Origin: Vogesella sp. LIG4
Lineage (GTDB): Bacteria > Pseudomonadota > Gammaproteobacteria > Burkholderiales > Chromobacteriaceae
NCBI RefSeq assembly: GCF_900090205.1
Contig: NZ_LT607802.1
Location: forward strand, 2,408,554-2,472,553
Length of the DNA: 64,000 bases
Direction: 5' to 3'
The position numbers were made by a program, and so were the translations under genes. Below the pieces are notes generated by a model. It did not search any database, had not been told where the DNA came from, and was given only the letters and a program-made list of their open reading frames with translations. Shown here one piece after another: positions 43,517 through 53,830 of this stretch (positions are counted from its first letter, which is position 1; every line of letters starts with the position of its first letter).

Positions 43517-44743
43517 ATGGCCCATGCAATCACTTCCGCTAAAGGTCTTGCCGTAACCCTGCAGGCCGCCAGTGCCGCCACGGGTAATGCCGCCGGTGCT
43601 GGCGCACAGCCGAACGACAACAGCGTGTTCTCCCAGCTGCTGACCCAGCTGCAGCCGCTGATGACAGCCAACGGCAGCAGCCTGCCACAGCTGGACAGCC
43701 TGCTGGCGGATGGCAAGTCTGGCGCTGCGGCCGACAAGCTGCTGCTGAGCAGCACACTGTCGGGTGACGGCCAGGGCACGGTGGATGCCGCTTCGCTTGC
43801 CCAGATGCTGCAGAGCATGATGGCGGCGGCGCAGCCGGCAACGGCGGCCGAGGATGCCGGACGGCAGCAATTGCCAGCAGCGGCAGGAATTGCCGCTCAA
43901 CTGGAGTCATTGCCGTTGACCATGCAGCAGAGCGGCCAGGCGGGCAATCTGCTGCACGCGGATGTGAAACCGGCGGCTACCGAACAGACCACTGTGTCGG
44001 GAGCATCGGGGCTGCAGCAGGCGCTGAAGCAACTGGCCGACAGTTTGCAGGCTGCGCAGTCCGGTGCGCCGGCCGCCACACCGGCAGCGTCTTCCGGCCT
44101 GGCGGCAGCCAAGGGCAAGGAAGTGCTGCCGGACGATGTGCGGCTGATGTTCCGCGCCGAAGGCCGCCTGGAGCGCGACGACACCCAGCCTCTGGATGGC
44201 AAGCTGCTGGCCGGCCAGGCCGGGGCACTGGCCGCCGGCAGCGCGTCGCAGCCGGTGCAGACCAACCCGGCCACGCAGGAAATCAGCCAGCCGATGACCC
44301 GCGACAGCAGCGCCTGGCGGCAGGCATTTGCCGACAAGGTCAGCAATATGGTGCAGCTGAAGCTGGATTCCGCCAGCATTAAAGTCACGCCTGAACATCT
44401 CGGCCCACTGGATATCTCGATCAGCTTCGATTCGCAAAACAAGGCGCAGATCAGCGTGGTTGCGGCCAACCATGCCGCGCGCGAGATCGTGGCCAGCGGC
44501 TTGCCGCAGCTGGGCAAGATGCTGGAGCAGTCCGGCATCCAGCTGGGCAACGTGGAGGTCAGCTCGCAGCAGCAGTTTGCCCGCCAGCAGGATCAGCAGT
44601 GGCAAGGCCAGCAACAGGGGCGCCAGCGCCAGCAGCAGCGCGATGGCTACACCCCGCAGGCGGACGATATGCTGGCCGGCGCCGGGGCAGTGGATGCCGC
44701 GGCGGCGGTGGGCACATCGGATCAGCTGAGTATTCGCGCCTGA
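43517..44743 (+). CDS. fliK: Flagellar hook-length control protein FliK
   Basis: 408 residues. A long Ala/Gln-rich low-complexity N-terminal region leads to the conserved C-terminal FliK domain: QAFADKVSNMVQLKLDSASIKVTPEHLGPLDISISFDSQNKAQISVVAANHAAREIVASGLPQLGKMLEQSGIQLGNVEVS. A Gln-rich tail follows. It measures hook length and switches export specificity. One 10-mer repeat (44461) encodes VAAN in the conserved domain. Confidence 0.9.
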   Translation: MAHAITSAKGLAVTLQAASAATGNAAGAGAQPNDNSVFSQLLTQLQPLMTANGSSLPQLDSLLADGKSGAAADKLLLSSTLSGDGQGTVDAASLAQMLQSMMAAAQPATAAEDAGRQQLPAAAGIAAQLESLPLTMQQSGQAGNLLHADVKPAATEQTTVSGASGLQQALKQLADSLQAAQSGAPAATPAASSGLAAAKGKEVLPDDVRLMFRAEGRLERDDTQPLDGKLLAGQAGALAAGSASQPVQTNPATQEISQPMTRDSSAWRQAFADKVSNMVQLKLDSASIKVTPEHLGPLDISISFDSQNKAQISVVAANHAAREIVASGLPQLGKMLEQSGIQLGNVEVSSQQQFARQQDQQWQGQQQGRQRQQQRDGYTPQADDMLAGAGAVDAAAAVGTSDQLSIRA

Positions 44744-44836
44744 TATAAAGTGCTTTTCGCAGGCAGCTCTGTTCAACCGGCGTGGAAATGGAGAAAATAG
44801 TACGTAACGATTTCCCGCTAGCGAGTTGACCAGAAA

Positions 44837-45373
44837 ATGGCTGAAAAGAAGGAAGAAACCAAGGCCCCCGTGGCCGCTGCGCCGGCAGGTGGCAACAAGA
44901 AGCTGATGATCATTGTCATCGTGCTGCTGGTGGTGCTGCTGGCAGCCATTGGCGGGCTGGCGACCTATCTGATCCTGGGGCAGTCGCATGCTCCTGCATC
45001 TGCCAGCGCTGCGCATGCCGAAGAGGCCAAGCCGAAGAAAGAGAAAAAGGAAGGTCCGCCGATTTTCGAAAAGCTGGATTCCTTTGTCGTCAACCTGACG
45101 GGTGGGCCCACCGCGCCTATGCTGCAGGTAGAGATGCAGGCGGAACTGTCCAACGAAGAGGCCAAGAACAATTTCAAGGCCTACACGCCCAAGATTCGCA
45201 GCGCAGTCATCCTGTTGCTGTCTTCCAAGAGTGAGCAGGAGCTGTCCACACCGGATGGCAAGGTCAAGCTGCGTGCCCAGATCAAGCGCATCATGAACGA
45301 GGCGATGGACGCCGCCGATACCGAGCCGGTGGAAGGGGTGATGTTCACTTCCTTCATCATTCAGCAGCAGTAA
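44837..45373 (+). CDS. fliL: Flagellar basal-body-associated protein FliL
   Basis: 178 residues. There is a short basic cytoplasmic start, one membrane helix (LMIIVIVLLVVLLAAIGGLATYLIL), a Lys-rich linker, then the FliL periplasmic domain (FEKLDSFVVNLTGG...LQVEMQAELSNEEA, ending EGVMFTSFIIQQQ). It rings the stator units. The 93-bp gap after fliK shows no clear promoter. Confidence 0.92.
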   Translation: MAEKKEETKAPVAAAPAGGNKKLMIIVIVLLVVLLAAIGGLATYLILGQSHAPASASAAHAEEAKPKKEKKEGPPIFEKLDSFVVNLTGGPTAPMLQVEMQAELSNEEAKNNFKAYTPKIRSAVILLLSSKSEQELSTPDGKVKLRAQIKRIMNEAMDAADTEPVEGVMFTSFIIQQQ

Positions 45374-45388
45374 CACGGCAAGCGAGCT

Positions 45389-46399
45389 ATGGCCGACGAG
45401 ATCCTGTCCCAGGAAGAGGTAGACGCGCTACTGCGCGGTGTTACCGGGGAAGAGGAAGATGATGGCGATTCCGGCGACGGAAGCACGATACGCTCCTACG
45501 ACATCGGTCGGCAGGAGCGTATCGTCCGTGGCCGCATGCCGACGCTGGAAATCATCAACGAGCGTTTTGCCCGTAACCTGCGCATCGGTTTCTTCAACTT
45601 CATCCGCCGCAATGCCGAAATTTCGGTAGGGCCGGTGCGGGTGCAGAAGTACAGCGAGTTCATCCGCAACCTGGTGGTGCCCACCAACCTCAACCTGGTA
45701 CATATCAAGCCGCTGCGTGGCACCGGCCTGCTGATTTTCGACCCGGACCTGGTGTTCCTGGTGGTGGACAACCTGTTTGGCAGCGATGGCCGCTTCCACG
45801 TGCGGGTGGAAGGCCGCGACTTCACGCCTACCGAGCAGCGCATCATCCAGAAACTGCTGGAAGTGGTGTTCACCGAGTACCAGAAAGCGTGGGAGCCGGT
45901 GTACCCGATCGAGTTCGGCTATATCCGCTCCGAGATGAACACCCAGTTCGCCAACATCGCCACGCCCACCGAAGTGGTGGTAGCGGTGACTTTCCACATC
46001 GAACTGGGCGCCGGCGGTGGCGACTTCCACGTCTGCCTGCCGTACTCGATGGTGGAGCCGCTGCGCGACCTGCTGGCCAGTACCATGCAGGCCGACCGTA
46101 CCGAGGTGGACAACCGCTGGGTCAACCTGATGCAGCGCCAGGTACAGGCGGCGGAGGTGGAACTGGTGGCAACGCTGGCCCAGGCCAAGATTACCCTGGG
46201 GCAGATACTGAACCTGAAGGAAGGGGACGTCGTGATGGTGGACGTTCCGGAAAAGATCGTGGCGGATGTATCGGGAATCCCGGTATTGTCCTGCACCTAT
46301 GGCACGGTTTCGGGCAACTACGCGTTGAAGGTGGAAGAAATTCTGGCCGGCGCGCACGACCTGGCCGACATGCCCAATGGAGAAAACGAAAATGGCTGA
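45389..46399 (+). CDS. fliM: Flagellar motor switch protein FliM
   Basis: 336 residues. The CheY-binding N-terminal peptide MADEILSQEEVDALLRGV is followed by a CheC-like middle domain (RNLRIGFFNFIRRNAEISVGPVRVQKYSEFIRNLVVPTNLNLV) and a C-terminal surface-presentation (SpoA) domain. It forms the C ring with FliG and FliN and sets rotation direction. Confidence 0.95.
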   Translation: MADEILSQEEVDALLRGVTGEEEDDGDSGDGSTIRSYDIGRQERIVRGRMPTLEIINERFARNLRIGFFNFIRRNAEISVGPVRVQKYSEFIRNLVVPTNLNLVHIKPLRGTGLLIFDPDLVFLVVDNLFGSDGRFHVRVEGRDFTPTEQRIIQKLLEVVFTEYQKAWEPVYPIEFGYIRSEMNTQFANIATPTEVVVAVTFHIELGAGGGDFHVCLPYSMVEPLRDLLASTMQADRTEVDNRWVNLMQRQVQAAEVELVATLAQAKITLGQILNLKEGDVVMVDVPEKIVADVSGIPVLSCTYGTVSGNYALKVEEILAGAHDLADMPNGENENG

Positions 46400-46841
46400 A
46401 GAACAAGGCTTTGACCCGGATTCCGTCGCCGGCATGGAAGGCGGCGGCGACGATGTCATGGATGACTGGGCCGCCGCCATGGCGGAGCAGGAACAGGCTG
46501 ACAGCACTGCCGCAGAAGTGAAGCCGGCCACCTCGCTGTTCCAGGATTTTTCCGCTGCCGCCGGTGCGCAGTCGGTGCCGCAGAACCTGGACATGATCCT
46601 GGATATCCCGGTACAGCTGACCGTGGAGCTGGGGCGCACCAAGATCGCCATCCGCAACCTGCTGCAACTGGCGCAGGGCTCGGTGGTGGAGCTGGATGGC
46701 CTGGCCGGCGAGCCGATGGACGTGCTGGTGAACGGCTGTCTGATCGCCCAGGGCGAAGTGGTGGTGGTGAACGACAAGTTCGGTATCCGCCTGACCGATA
46801 TCATTACCCCGGCGGAGCGCCTGCGCCGGCTGCAAAAATAA
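46392..46841 (+). CDS. fliN: Flagellar motor switch protein FliN
   Basis: 149 residues. An acidic N-terminal extension ([26 protein letters not shown]) precedes the conserved SpoA domain [72 protein letters not shown]. The start at 46392 is 9 nt after GGAG. It overlaps fliM by 8 bp. Confidence 0.94.
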   Translation: MAEEQGFDPDSVAGMEGGGDDVMDDWAAAMAEQEQADSTAAEVKPATSLFQDFSAAAGAQSVPQNLDMILDIPVQLTVELGRTKIAIRNLLQLAQGSVVELDGLAGEPMDVLVNGCLIAQGEVVVVNDKFGIRLTDIITPAERLRRLQK

Positions 46842-46843
46842 TC

Positions 46844-47269
46844 ATGTTACGCATTCTGTTCTGTTTGCTGCTTGCTGCGCCCGCGTTCGCGGCCCCTCCC
46901 GCAGAGGGGCCGTCGCCGTTATGGGGCATGTTGCAGGTCATCTTCGGCCTGCTGCTGGTACTGGCTGCCATTGTCGGCATTGCCTGGTTCTTCCGCCGCT
47001 TTTCCATGGGCGCCATGCTGGGCCGCATCCAGCCGGCGCGGGTGGTCAGCGGGGTGATGGTCGGCCCGCACGAGCGGGTGGTGATCGTGGAGCTGGCCGA
47101 GGAGTGGCTGGTGCTGGGGGTGACCTCGCGCAACGTCAACCTGCTGAAAACCATGCCCAAACCGGAAGGCAGCGATGCCGGCCAGCCTGCGGCCAACCCG
47201 CCGTTCGCGCAGTGGCTGGCCACGGCCATGGACAAGGCCCGCAAGCGCCAGGGGGACGGCGACAAATGA
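46844..47269 (+). CDS. fliO: Flagellar biosynthetic protein FliO
   Basis: 141 residues. A signal-like N-terminus ([16 protein letters not shown]), a single membrane helix ([25 protein letters not shown]), and a cytoplasmic domain with [36 protein letters not shown]. It assists FliP assembly. It overlaps fliP by 4 bp (ATGA). Confidence 0.9.
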   Translation: MLRILFCLLLAAPAFAAPPAEGPSPLWGMLQVIFGLLLVLAAIVGIAWFFRRFSMGAMLGRIQPARVVSGVMVGPHERVVIVELAEEWLVLGVTSRNVNLLKTMPKPEGSDAGQPAANPPFAQWLATAMDKARKRQGDGDK

Positions 47270-48006
47270 AATGGAAGTTGAGTTTCGGCCTGCTGCTGTC
47301 GCTATTGCCGGCCGCGGTGTGGGCTGCTGGCCTGCCGATGATGACCAGTACCCCGGCAGCGGGGGGCGGGCAGAACTATTCGCTCAGCCTGCAGATGCTG
47401 CTGCTGATGACCGGCCTGAGCTTCATCCCGGCCATGGTGCTGATGATGACGGCGTTCACCCGCATCATCATCGTGCTGTCGCTGCTGCGCCAGGCGCTGG
47501 GTACCGTGCAGTCGCCACCCAACCAGGTGATGATAGGACTGGCGCTGTTCCTGACCGTGTTCGTGATGGCGCCGACGCTGGACGAGGTGTACACCAAGGC
47601 CTGGGTGCCGCTGTCCGAGGACAAGATATCCTTCCAGCAGGCGGCGGATGAAGCCGCCAAGCCGATGAAGGCCTTCATGCTGACGCAGACGCGCGAGAAG
47701 GATCTGGCGTTCTTCATCGAGATTTCCAAGTCGCCGCCGCCGGCCACCAAGGCCGATGTGTCGTTGAAGACCCTGGTGCCGGCGTTTGCGATCAGCGAGC
47801 TGAAAACCGCGTTCCAGATCGGCTTCATGATCTTCATCCCCTTCCTGATCATCGACCTGGTGGTGGCCAGCATTCTGATGGCGATGGGCATGATGATGGT
47901 GTCTCCGGTGATGATCTCGCTGCCGTTCAAGATGATGCTGTTCGTGCTGGTGGATGGCTGGACCTTGCTGATGGGCTCGCTGGTGCAGAGCTTCGGCACG
48001 CATTGA
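47266..48006 (+). CDS. fliP: Flagellar biosynthetic protein FliP
   Basis: 246 residues. A cleavable signal ([20 protein letters not shown]) is followed by four membrane helices with conserved [45 protein letters not shown] and [29 protein letters not shown]. It is the pore core of the export gate with FliQ and FliR. Confidence 0.95.
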   Translation: MKWKLSFGLLLSLLPAAVWAAGLPMMTSTPAAGGGQNYSLSLQMLLLMTGLSFIPAMVLMMTAFTRIIIVLSLLRQALGTVQSPPNQVMIGLALFLTVFVMAPTLDEVYTKAWVPLSEDKISFQQAADEAAKPMKAFMLTQTREKDLAFFIEISKSPPPATKADVSLKTLVPAFAISELKTAFQIGFMIFIPFLIIDLVVASILMAMGMMMVSPVMISLPFKMMLFVLVDGWTLLMGSLVQSFGTH

Positions 48007-48016
48007 AGGAAACGAC

Positions 48017-48286
48017 ATGACGCCGGAAACCGTCATCAACCTGGTGCAGAACGCACTGTACGTGCTGATCCTGGTGGCTGCGCCACCGTTGGCCGCATCG
48101 TTGCTGGTGGGCCTGCTGGTGAGCATCCTGCAGGCGGCCACCCAGATCAACGAAATGACGCTGACCTTCATCCCCAAGCTGCTGGCCATGTTCCTGGTAC
48201 TGGTGCTGGCCGGGCCGTGGATGCTGACTACCCTGCTGGACTACATGACGCGGCTGTTCCAGAGCATCCCCAGCGTCATCGGCTGA
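48017..48286 (+). CDS. fliQ: Flagellar biosynthetic protein FliQ
   Basis: 89 residues with two membrane helices: MTPETVINLVQNALYVLILVAAPPLAASLLVGLLVSILQAATQINEMTLTFIPKLLAM. AAGGAA precedes the ATG. Export-gate component. Confidence 0.94.
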   Translation: MTPETVINLVQNALYVLILVAAPPLAASLLVGLLVSILQAATQINEMTLTFIPKLLAMFLVLVLAGPWMLTTLLDYMTRLFQSIPSVIG

Positions 48287-48299
48287 CCGCTGCCAACGC

Positions 48300-49076
48300 A
48301 TGCTGACGTTCAGCGATACCCAGATCAGCGCATTTCTGGCCTACTTCCTGTGGCCGTTCGCACGTATTGTCGGCCTGATGCTGGCCGACCCGCTGCTGTC
48401 CTCGCGCAGCATTCCGCGCCGCTTCAAGGCCGGCTTCGCGTTGCTGCTCACCCTGCTGCTGGCGCCCATCCTGCCGCCGTTGCCGGCCATTCCGGTGTTG
48501 TCGGCGCCGGGCACGCTGCTGGTGGTGCAGCAGCTGCTGATCGGCATCATCATCGGTAGCGCGATGCGCATCGTGCTTACCGGGGTGGAAATGGCTGGCT
48601 TCCTGATGGGCACCCAGATGGGCCTGGGCTTTGCCATGTTCTTCGACCCGCAGCATTCGGCACAGGTGCCGGCGGTGTCGCGGGTGCTGTCCATCTTTGC
48701 CACCCTGGTGTTCTTGAGTTTTGACGGTCACCAGGTACTGCTGTCCGCCCTGGCCGACAGCTTCCAGAGCTTTCCCATTGGCACCACGCTGCCGCCGTCC
48801 AGCCTGCGCGAGGTGGCAATCTGGGGCGGCAAACTGTTTGCCTGGGGAGTGTGGCTGTCGCTGCCGGTGGTGGGCTGCCTGCTGGTGGTCAACCTGGCCA
48901 TCGGCGTGATGACGCGGGCGGCGCCGCAGTTCAATATTTTCTCCTTTGGTTTTCCGCTGACGCTGATCATCGGCTTCATCGCGATGTACCTGAGTCTGCC
49001 GCTGCTGGAGCCGGCAATCAGCCAGCTTTACCGCGAAGCGTTCGACTTTGTTGCCACGCTGCTGAAGGCGCCCTAG
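48300..49076 (+). CDS. fliR: Flagellar biosynthetic protein FliR
   Basis: 258 residues with six hydrophobic segments and the conserved [40 protein letters not shown] and [29 protein letters not shown]. Export-gate component. Last flagellar gene of this cluster; flhB and flhA are not in the window. Confidence 0.93.
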   Translation: MLTFSDTQISAFLAYFLWPFARIVGLMLADPLLSSRSIPRRFKAGFALLLTLLLAPILPPLPAIPVLSAPGTLLVVQQLLIGIIIGSAMRIVLTGVEMAGFLMGTQMGLGFAMFFDPQHSAQVPAVSRVLSIFATLVFLSFDGHQVLLSALADSFQSFPIGTTLPPSSLREVAIWGGKLFAWGVWLSLPVVGCLLVVNLAIGVMTRAAPQFNIFSFGFPLTLIIGFIAMYLSLPLLEPAISQLYREAFDFVATLLKAP

Positions 49077-49155
49077 CTTTTTGCTAGAATGTCGCGTCAT
49101 TTATTTCTGGCTTGCCGCCCGGCAGGCTGCAAACCACAGATATACCGAGGCTTTT

Positions 49156-49881
49156 ATGGCTGGCCACAGCAAATGGGCGAACATTAAGCACAAGAAAGAA
49201 CGCGCCGACGCCAAGCGCGGCAAGATCTTTACCCGCCTGATCAAGGAAATCACCGTTGCCGCCAAGATGGGCGGCGCGGACATCGACACCAACCCGCGCC
49301 TGCGTCTGGCAGTGGACAAGGCCTGGGATGCCAACATGCCCAAGGACAACGTCCAGCGCGCCATCGACCGCGGCGCCGGCACCCTGGAAGGCGTGGACTA
49401 CCTGGAATGCCGCTACGAGGGCTACGGCATCGGCGGCGCGGCGGTGATGGTGGATTGTCTGACCGACAACAAGACCCGTACCGTGGCCGACGTGCGCCAT
49501 GCCTTCTCCAAGTACGGCGGCAATATGGGCACCGACGGCTGCGTGGCGTTCCAGTTCACCCACTGCGGCTCGCTGCTGTTCGCACCGGGTGTGGACGAGG
49601 ACGCGCTGATGGAAGCGGCGCTGGAAGCCGGTGCCGACGACGTGGTTACCAACGATGACGGCTCGCTGGAAGTACTTACCCCGCCGTACGAGTTCCCGCT
49701 GATCAAGGCGGCGCTGGAAAAGGCCGGCTTCAAGGCCGAAGGCGGCGAAGTAACCATGCGCCCGCAGAATGAAACCGAACTGACCGGCGACGACGCCGTG
49801 CGCATGCAGAAGCTGCTGGACGCACTGGAAGATCTGGACGACGTGCAGGAGGTGTACACCTCCGCGGTACTGGACGACTGA
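49156..49881 (+). CDS. yebC: YebC/PmpR family transcriptional or translational regulator
   Basis: 241 residues. [75 protein letters not shown] is the universal YebC/TACO1 N-terminus. Family members bind DNA or help ribosomes at polyproline. A TAGAAT box (49085-49090) preceded by TGC looks like an extended -10 promoter, right after fliR. Confidence 0.93.
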   Translation: MAGHSKWANIKHKKERADAKRGKIFTRLIKEITVAAKMGGADIDTNPRLRLAVDKAWDANMPKDNVQRAIDRGAGTLEGVDYLECRYEGYGIGGAAVMVDCLTDNKTRTVADVRHAFSKYGGNMGTDGCVAFQFTHCGSLLFAPGVDEDALMEAALEAGADDVVTNDDGSLEVLTPPYEFPLIKAALEKAGFKAEGGEVTMRPQNETELTGDDAVRMQKLLDALEDLDDVQEVYTSAVLDD

Positions 49882-49905
49882 TCGTCATTTCCTGCCCGGT
49901 CAAAC

Positions 49906-49937
49906 AAAAAGCCTGCATCGCGTGATGCAGGCTTTTT
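49906..49937 (+). terminator. yebC terminator
   Basis: AAAAAGCCTGCATC (49906-49919) pairs with GATGCAGGCTTTTT (49924-49937), a classic A-stem-U terminator. Confidence 0.9.
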
Positions 49938-49952
49938 TGTATTTGGCTCCAG

Positions 49953-49974
49953 GGTTGGCCGCATGCGGCCAACC
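49953..49974. repeat. 22-bp palindrome of two 10-mer repeats
   Basis: GGTTGGCCGCA and TGCGGCCAACC abut to form a perfect palindrome between the yebC terminator and the glsA stop. It probably supports termination of glsA, read on the minus strand, although no U-tract follows. Confidence 0.7.
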
Positions 49975-49993
49975 TTGAGGCCTGGCGCAGTGC

Positions 49994-50908
49994 CTAGAAC
50001 ACCGACTCGCCGCTGCGGGTGGTGAAGCGATCCAGCGCCTCCAGCCCGGCCAGCGAGTTGCCGCGCGCGTCCAGCCCCGGGCTCCACACGGCGATACTCA
50101 TCTTGCCGGGCAGGATGGCGAGGATGCCGCCGCCCACGCCGCTCTTGCACGGCAGGCCGACGCGGTAGGCGAACTCGCCGGCGGCGTCGTAAGTGCCACA
50201 GGTGAGCATGATGGCGTTGATCTGCTTGGCCTGGCTGCGGCTCAGGCGCTGCCGGCCGCTTACCGGCGAGGCGCCGTGGTTGGCCAGGAACAGGCCGGCG
50301 CGCGCCAGTTCGCGCACGTTCATGCGAATGCTGCAGGCGCGGAAGTAGTGCGCCAGCAGCTGATCGACGCCGCCGCTGATGTTGTTACAGCTTTTCATGA
50401 AGTGGCCCAGCGCGGCATTGCGGTGGCCGTGCTCGGCTTCGGAGGCGGCAATCACGTAGTCGAAGTCGATGGCCGGCTCGCCGGCCTCCTCGCGCAGCAG
50501 GCTGCGCAGCGCACTGCTGCTGTCGCCAAATTCGCCGATGGCAATGTCGGTAACCACCAGCGCGCCGGCATTGATGAACGGGTTGCGCGGAATGCCGTGC
50601 TCGTATTCCAGCTGTACCAGCGAGTTGAACGGGTTGCCGGACGGCTCCTTGCCCACGCGCTGCCACAGCGCCTCGCCGTGGCTTTGCAGCGTGTGCGCCA
50701 GCATGAAGGCCTTGGAGATGCTCTGGATGGAAAAGCGCTTGTCGGCGAGGCCGGTGGCGTACAGGCCGCCATCCAGCGTGGCCACCGCCATGGCGAACTG
50801 TTGCGGGCTTTCCATCGCCAGTGCCGGGATGTAGTCCGCCGGCTGCGCCTGGGCGAGGTAGGGGGCGACATCATGCGCGATGCTGTCGATCAGGGTCTGG
50901 ATGTCCAT
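49994..50908 (-). CDS. glsA: Glutaminase
   Basis: 304 residues, serine-dependent glutaminase fold. The catalytic Ser-Lys pair is in FSIQSISKAF (S63, K66). Further conserved segments are GIPRNPFINAGALVVTD, SCNNISGGVDQLLAHYFRACSI and VGLPCKSGVGGGILAILPGKMSIAVWSPGLD. It releases ammonia from glutamine and may aid acid resistance. Confidence 0.94.
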   Translation of the reverse strand: MDIQTLIDSIAHDVAPYLAQAQPADYIPALAMESPQQFAMAVATLDGGLYATGLADKRFSIQSISKAFMLAHTLQSHGEALWQRVGKEPSGNPFNSLVQLEYEHGIPRNPFINAGALVVTDIAIGEFGDSSSALRSLLREEAGEPAIDFDYVIAASEAEHGHRNAALGHFMKSCNNISGGVDQLLAHYFRACSIRMNVRELARAGLFLANHGASPVSGRQRLSRSQAKQINAIMLTCGTYDAAGEFAYRVGLPCKSGVGGGILAILPGKMSIAVWSPGLDARGNSLAGLEALDRFTTRSGESVF

Positions 50909-51003
50909 ATTGCTCTGTCAGGTGTTGTGTGTCTGAACACCGCCGCGGCTGCCCTCTGTGTGGCTTGTGCGCCGTGGCGGCCAGGGTTGGCCGCAAGCGG
51001 CCG

Positions 51004-51648
51004 CTAATCTCCCCATTCCGCGATGAAGTCGTCGCGGAAGCGGTACAGCCAGGCCAGACGCGCCTCGCCCAGCGCTCTGCCGGCGTTGGTCTGCATGCTG
51101 GCGGGCAGGGTAGCGAGTTTGACGGCGATGTGGTCGAGCGCGTATTCGCGGTCGTCCAGTGCGCGGTTGGCGCCCAGGGCGTCGTGCGGGTGGGCGAGCT
51201 GGCTGTTCATGCGCCCGGCGGTGTAGAACAGCCGTGCCAACCCCACTGCGCCCAGCGCGTCCAGGCGGTCGGCATCCTGCACGATCTGCGCTTCCAGCGT
51301 CTGCGGTGCGATGTTGGCGGAAAAGCTGTGCGCCTCGATGGCGTGCGCGGTGGCGGCCAGCTTGTCGGCGGGGAAGCCCTGCGCGGCCAGCTCGCGGCTG
51401 GCCAGTACCGCCGCCCGGCGCGAGGCCAGCTGGCGCTCGGGGTGGTTCTTCGGCAGGTTGACCAGGTCGTGCAGGTAGCAGGCGGCCATCACCACCAGCG
51501 CGTCGGCTTGCGGGTAGTGCGCGAGCAGCTGCTGCGCGGTACGCCACACGCGCTGCAGGTGGTTGAGGTCGTGGGCGCCGTCGTCGCCGGCGTGCCGGTG
51601 GGCAAGGGCAGCCAGGCGCGGCTGCCAGCTGGCAAGCAGGGGAGTCAT
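51004..51648 (-). CDS. HD-domain phosphohydrolase
   Basis: 214 residues. Metal-binding residues of the HD superfamily are visible: His in DLNHLQRVW, His-Asp in CYLHDLVN, and Asp in QDADRLDALG. It resembles the YedJ-type small HD proteins. The substrate (a nucleotide or phosphate ester) is unknown. GGAG precedes the ATG at 51648; the longer frame to 51807 would run into the motA terminator. Confidence 0.85.
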   Translation of the reverse strand: MTPLLASWQPRLAALAHRHAGDDGAHDLNHLQRVWRTAQQLLAHYPQADALVVMAACYLHDLVNLPKNHPERQLASRRAAVLASRELAAQGFPADKLAATAHAIEAHSFSANIAPQTLEAQIVQDADRLDALGAVGLARLFYTAGRMNSQLAHPHDALGANRALDDREYALDHIAVKLATLPASMQTNAGRALGEARLAWLYRFRDDFIAEWGD

Positions 51649-51724
51649 ATATGCTCCGGGCGAAAAGGGGAACCCATTAAATGGGGCGTGGCGCAGGCTG
51701 TCAATGTAGCGGCCGACAAAAGCA

Positions 51725-51747
51725 AAGGCGCCCTCATGGGGCGCCTT
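51725..51747 (-). terminator. motA terminator
   Basis: AAGGCGCCC (51725-51733) and GGGCGCCTT (51739-51747) form a 9-bp stem followed on the minus strand by TGCTTTT. It comes 23 bp after the motA stop. Confidence 0.75.
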
Positions 51748-51769
51748 GTGGCGGCAATATTGTGGCGGC

Positions 51770-52630
51770 TTACTTCTTGCCCTTGATGCTTTCTTCCAGT
51801 TCGGCAAAGCCCGGGCGCTCGGTGGAGTACAGCACCTTGCGGCCGAATTCCACCGCGGTCTGCGGAGCGTAACCCTGCATGCTGGCCAGCAGCACGGTCT
51901 TGATGCACTGGAATTCCTTGGTGCTTTCGTCCAGTTTCTGTTCCAGCAGCGGGCCCAGCGGGCCGACGAAGGCGTAGGCCAGCAGAATACCCAGGAAGGT
52001 ACCCACCAGCGCCGAGCCGATCATGCCGCCCAGCACCGCCGGCGGCTGGCCCACCGAACCCATGGTGTTCACCACGCCCAGTACCGCGGCCACGATACCG
52101 AAGGCCGGCAGCGCATCGCCCAGGCGGGACAGCGCCGCCGCCGGGGCATGGCCCTCGTGGTGGTGGGTCTCGATCTCGATGTCCATCAGGTTCTCGATTT
52201 CCATCGCGTTGAGGTTGCCGGATACCATGATGCGCAGGTAGTCGGTGATGAAGTCCATGATGTGGTGGTCGCTGGAAATCTTCTCGTACTTGGAGAACAC
52301 CGGGCTGCTGTGCGGGTCGTCCACGTCCTTTTCCACCGACATCAGGCCTTCCTTGCGGATCTTGACCAGGATCTCGAACAGCATGCCCAGCAGGTCCATA
52401 TAGCGCTCTTTGCTATAGCGCGAACCCTTGAACAGCGTGGGTAGGGCGGATTTCACCGCCTTGAGGGTCTTGCCCTGGTTGGTCACCACGAAAGCCCCCA
52501 GCGAACCGCCGAAAATGGCCAGCAGTTCGGTAGGCAATGCGTGGAGGATCACCATCATATTGCCTTCGTGAAGGATGTAGGCACCGAAGATGCACACCAG
52601 CGAAAGGGCGTAACCGATAGCTACGTTCAT
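51770..52630 (-). CDS. motA: Flagellar stator protein MotA (no motB beside it)
   Basis: 286 residues, four membrane helices: MNVAIGYALSLVCIFGAYILHEG near the start, and PAFGIVAAVLGVVNTMGSV with SALVGTFLGILLAYAFVGPLGPLLEQ at the C-terminal half. The large cytoplasmic loop has the charged residues that touch FliG (SRYSKERYMDLL, RKEGLMSVEKD). It conducts protons with MotB. motB normally follows directly, but here a terminator and an HD hydrolase follow. GGGAG precedes the start. No flagellar sigma promoter is evident upstream. Confidence 0.93.
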   Translation of the reverse strand: MNVAIGYALSLVCIFGAYILHEGNMMVILHALPTELLAIFGGSLGAFVVTNQGKTLKAVKSALPTLFKGSRYSKERYMDLLGMLFEILVKIRKEGLMSVEKDVDDPHSSPVFSKYEKISSDHHIMDFITDYLRIMVSGNLNAMEIENLMDIEIETHHHEGHAPAAALSRLGDALPAFGIVAAVLGVVNTMGSVGQPPAVLGGMIGSALVGTFLGILLAYAFVGPLGPLLEQKLDESTKEFQCIKTVLLASMQGYAPQTAVEFGRKVLYSTERPGFAELEESIKGKK

Positions 52631-52823
52631 GAGCCTGCTGTCTCCCGGCTTTGCAAGGCAAGTGGTTCACTATAGGGGCAGCCAATTGGCGATTGCCAGT
52701 TGCCTTGGCAATGCGCGGGGTATAACTGGCTGGCATTCATTCTGTTTCAACTGAATGCGAACACCGGATGCTACCGGATTGCCAATGTGCTGCCAACCGC
52801 CAGGCATGCCTGACCAGGCGGGC

Positions 52824-53747
<924 letters not shown>

Positions 53748-53830
53748 GGTGTCTGCTTCCGTATCAGGCAGGTCGGATCAGGCAGGCAAGGCGGCCGCTC
53801 CCAAGAGAGAACGGCCGCGGCAGCTGGCGA

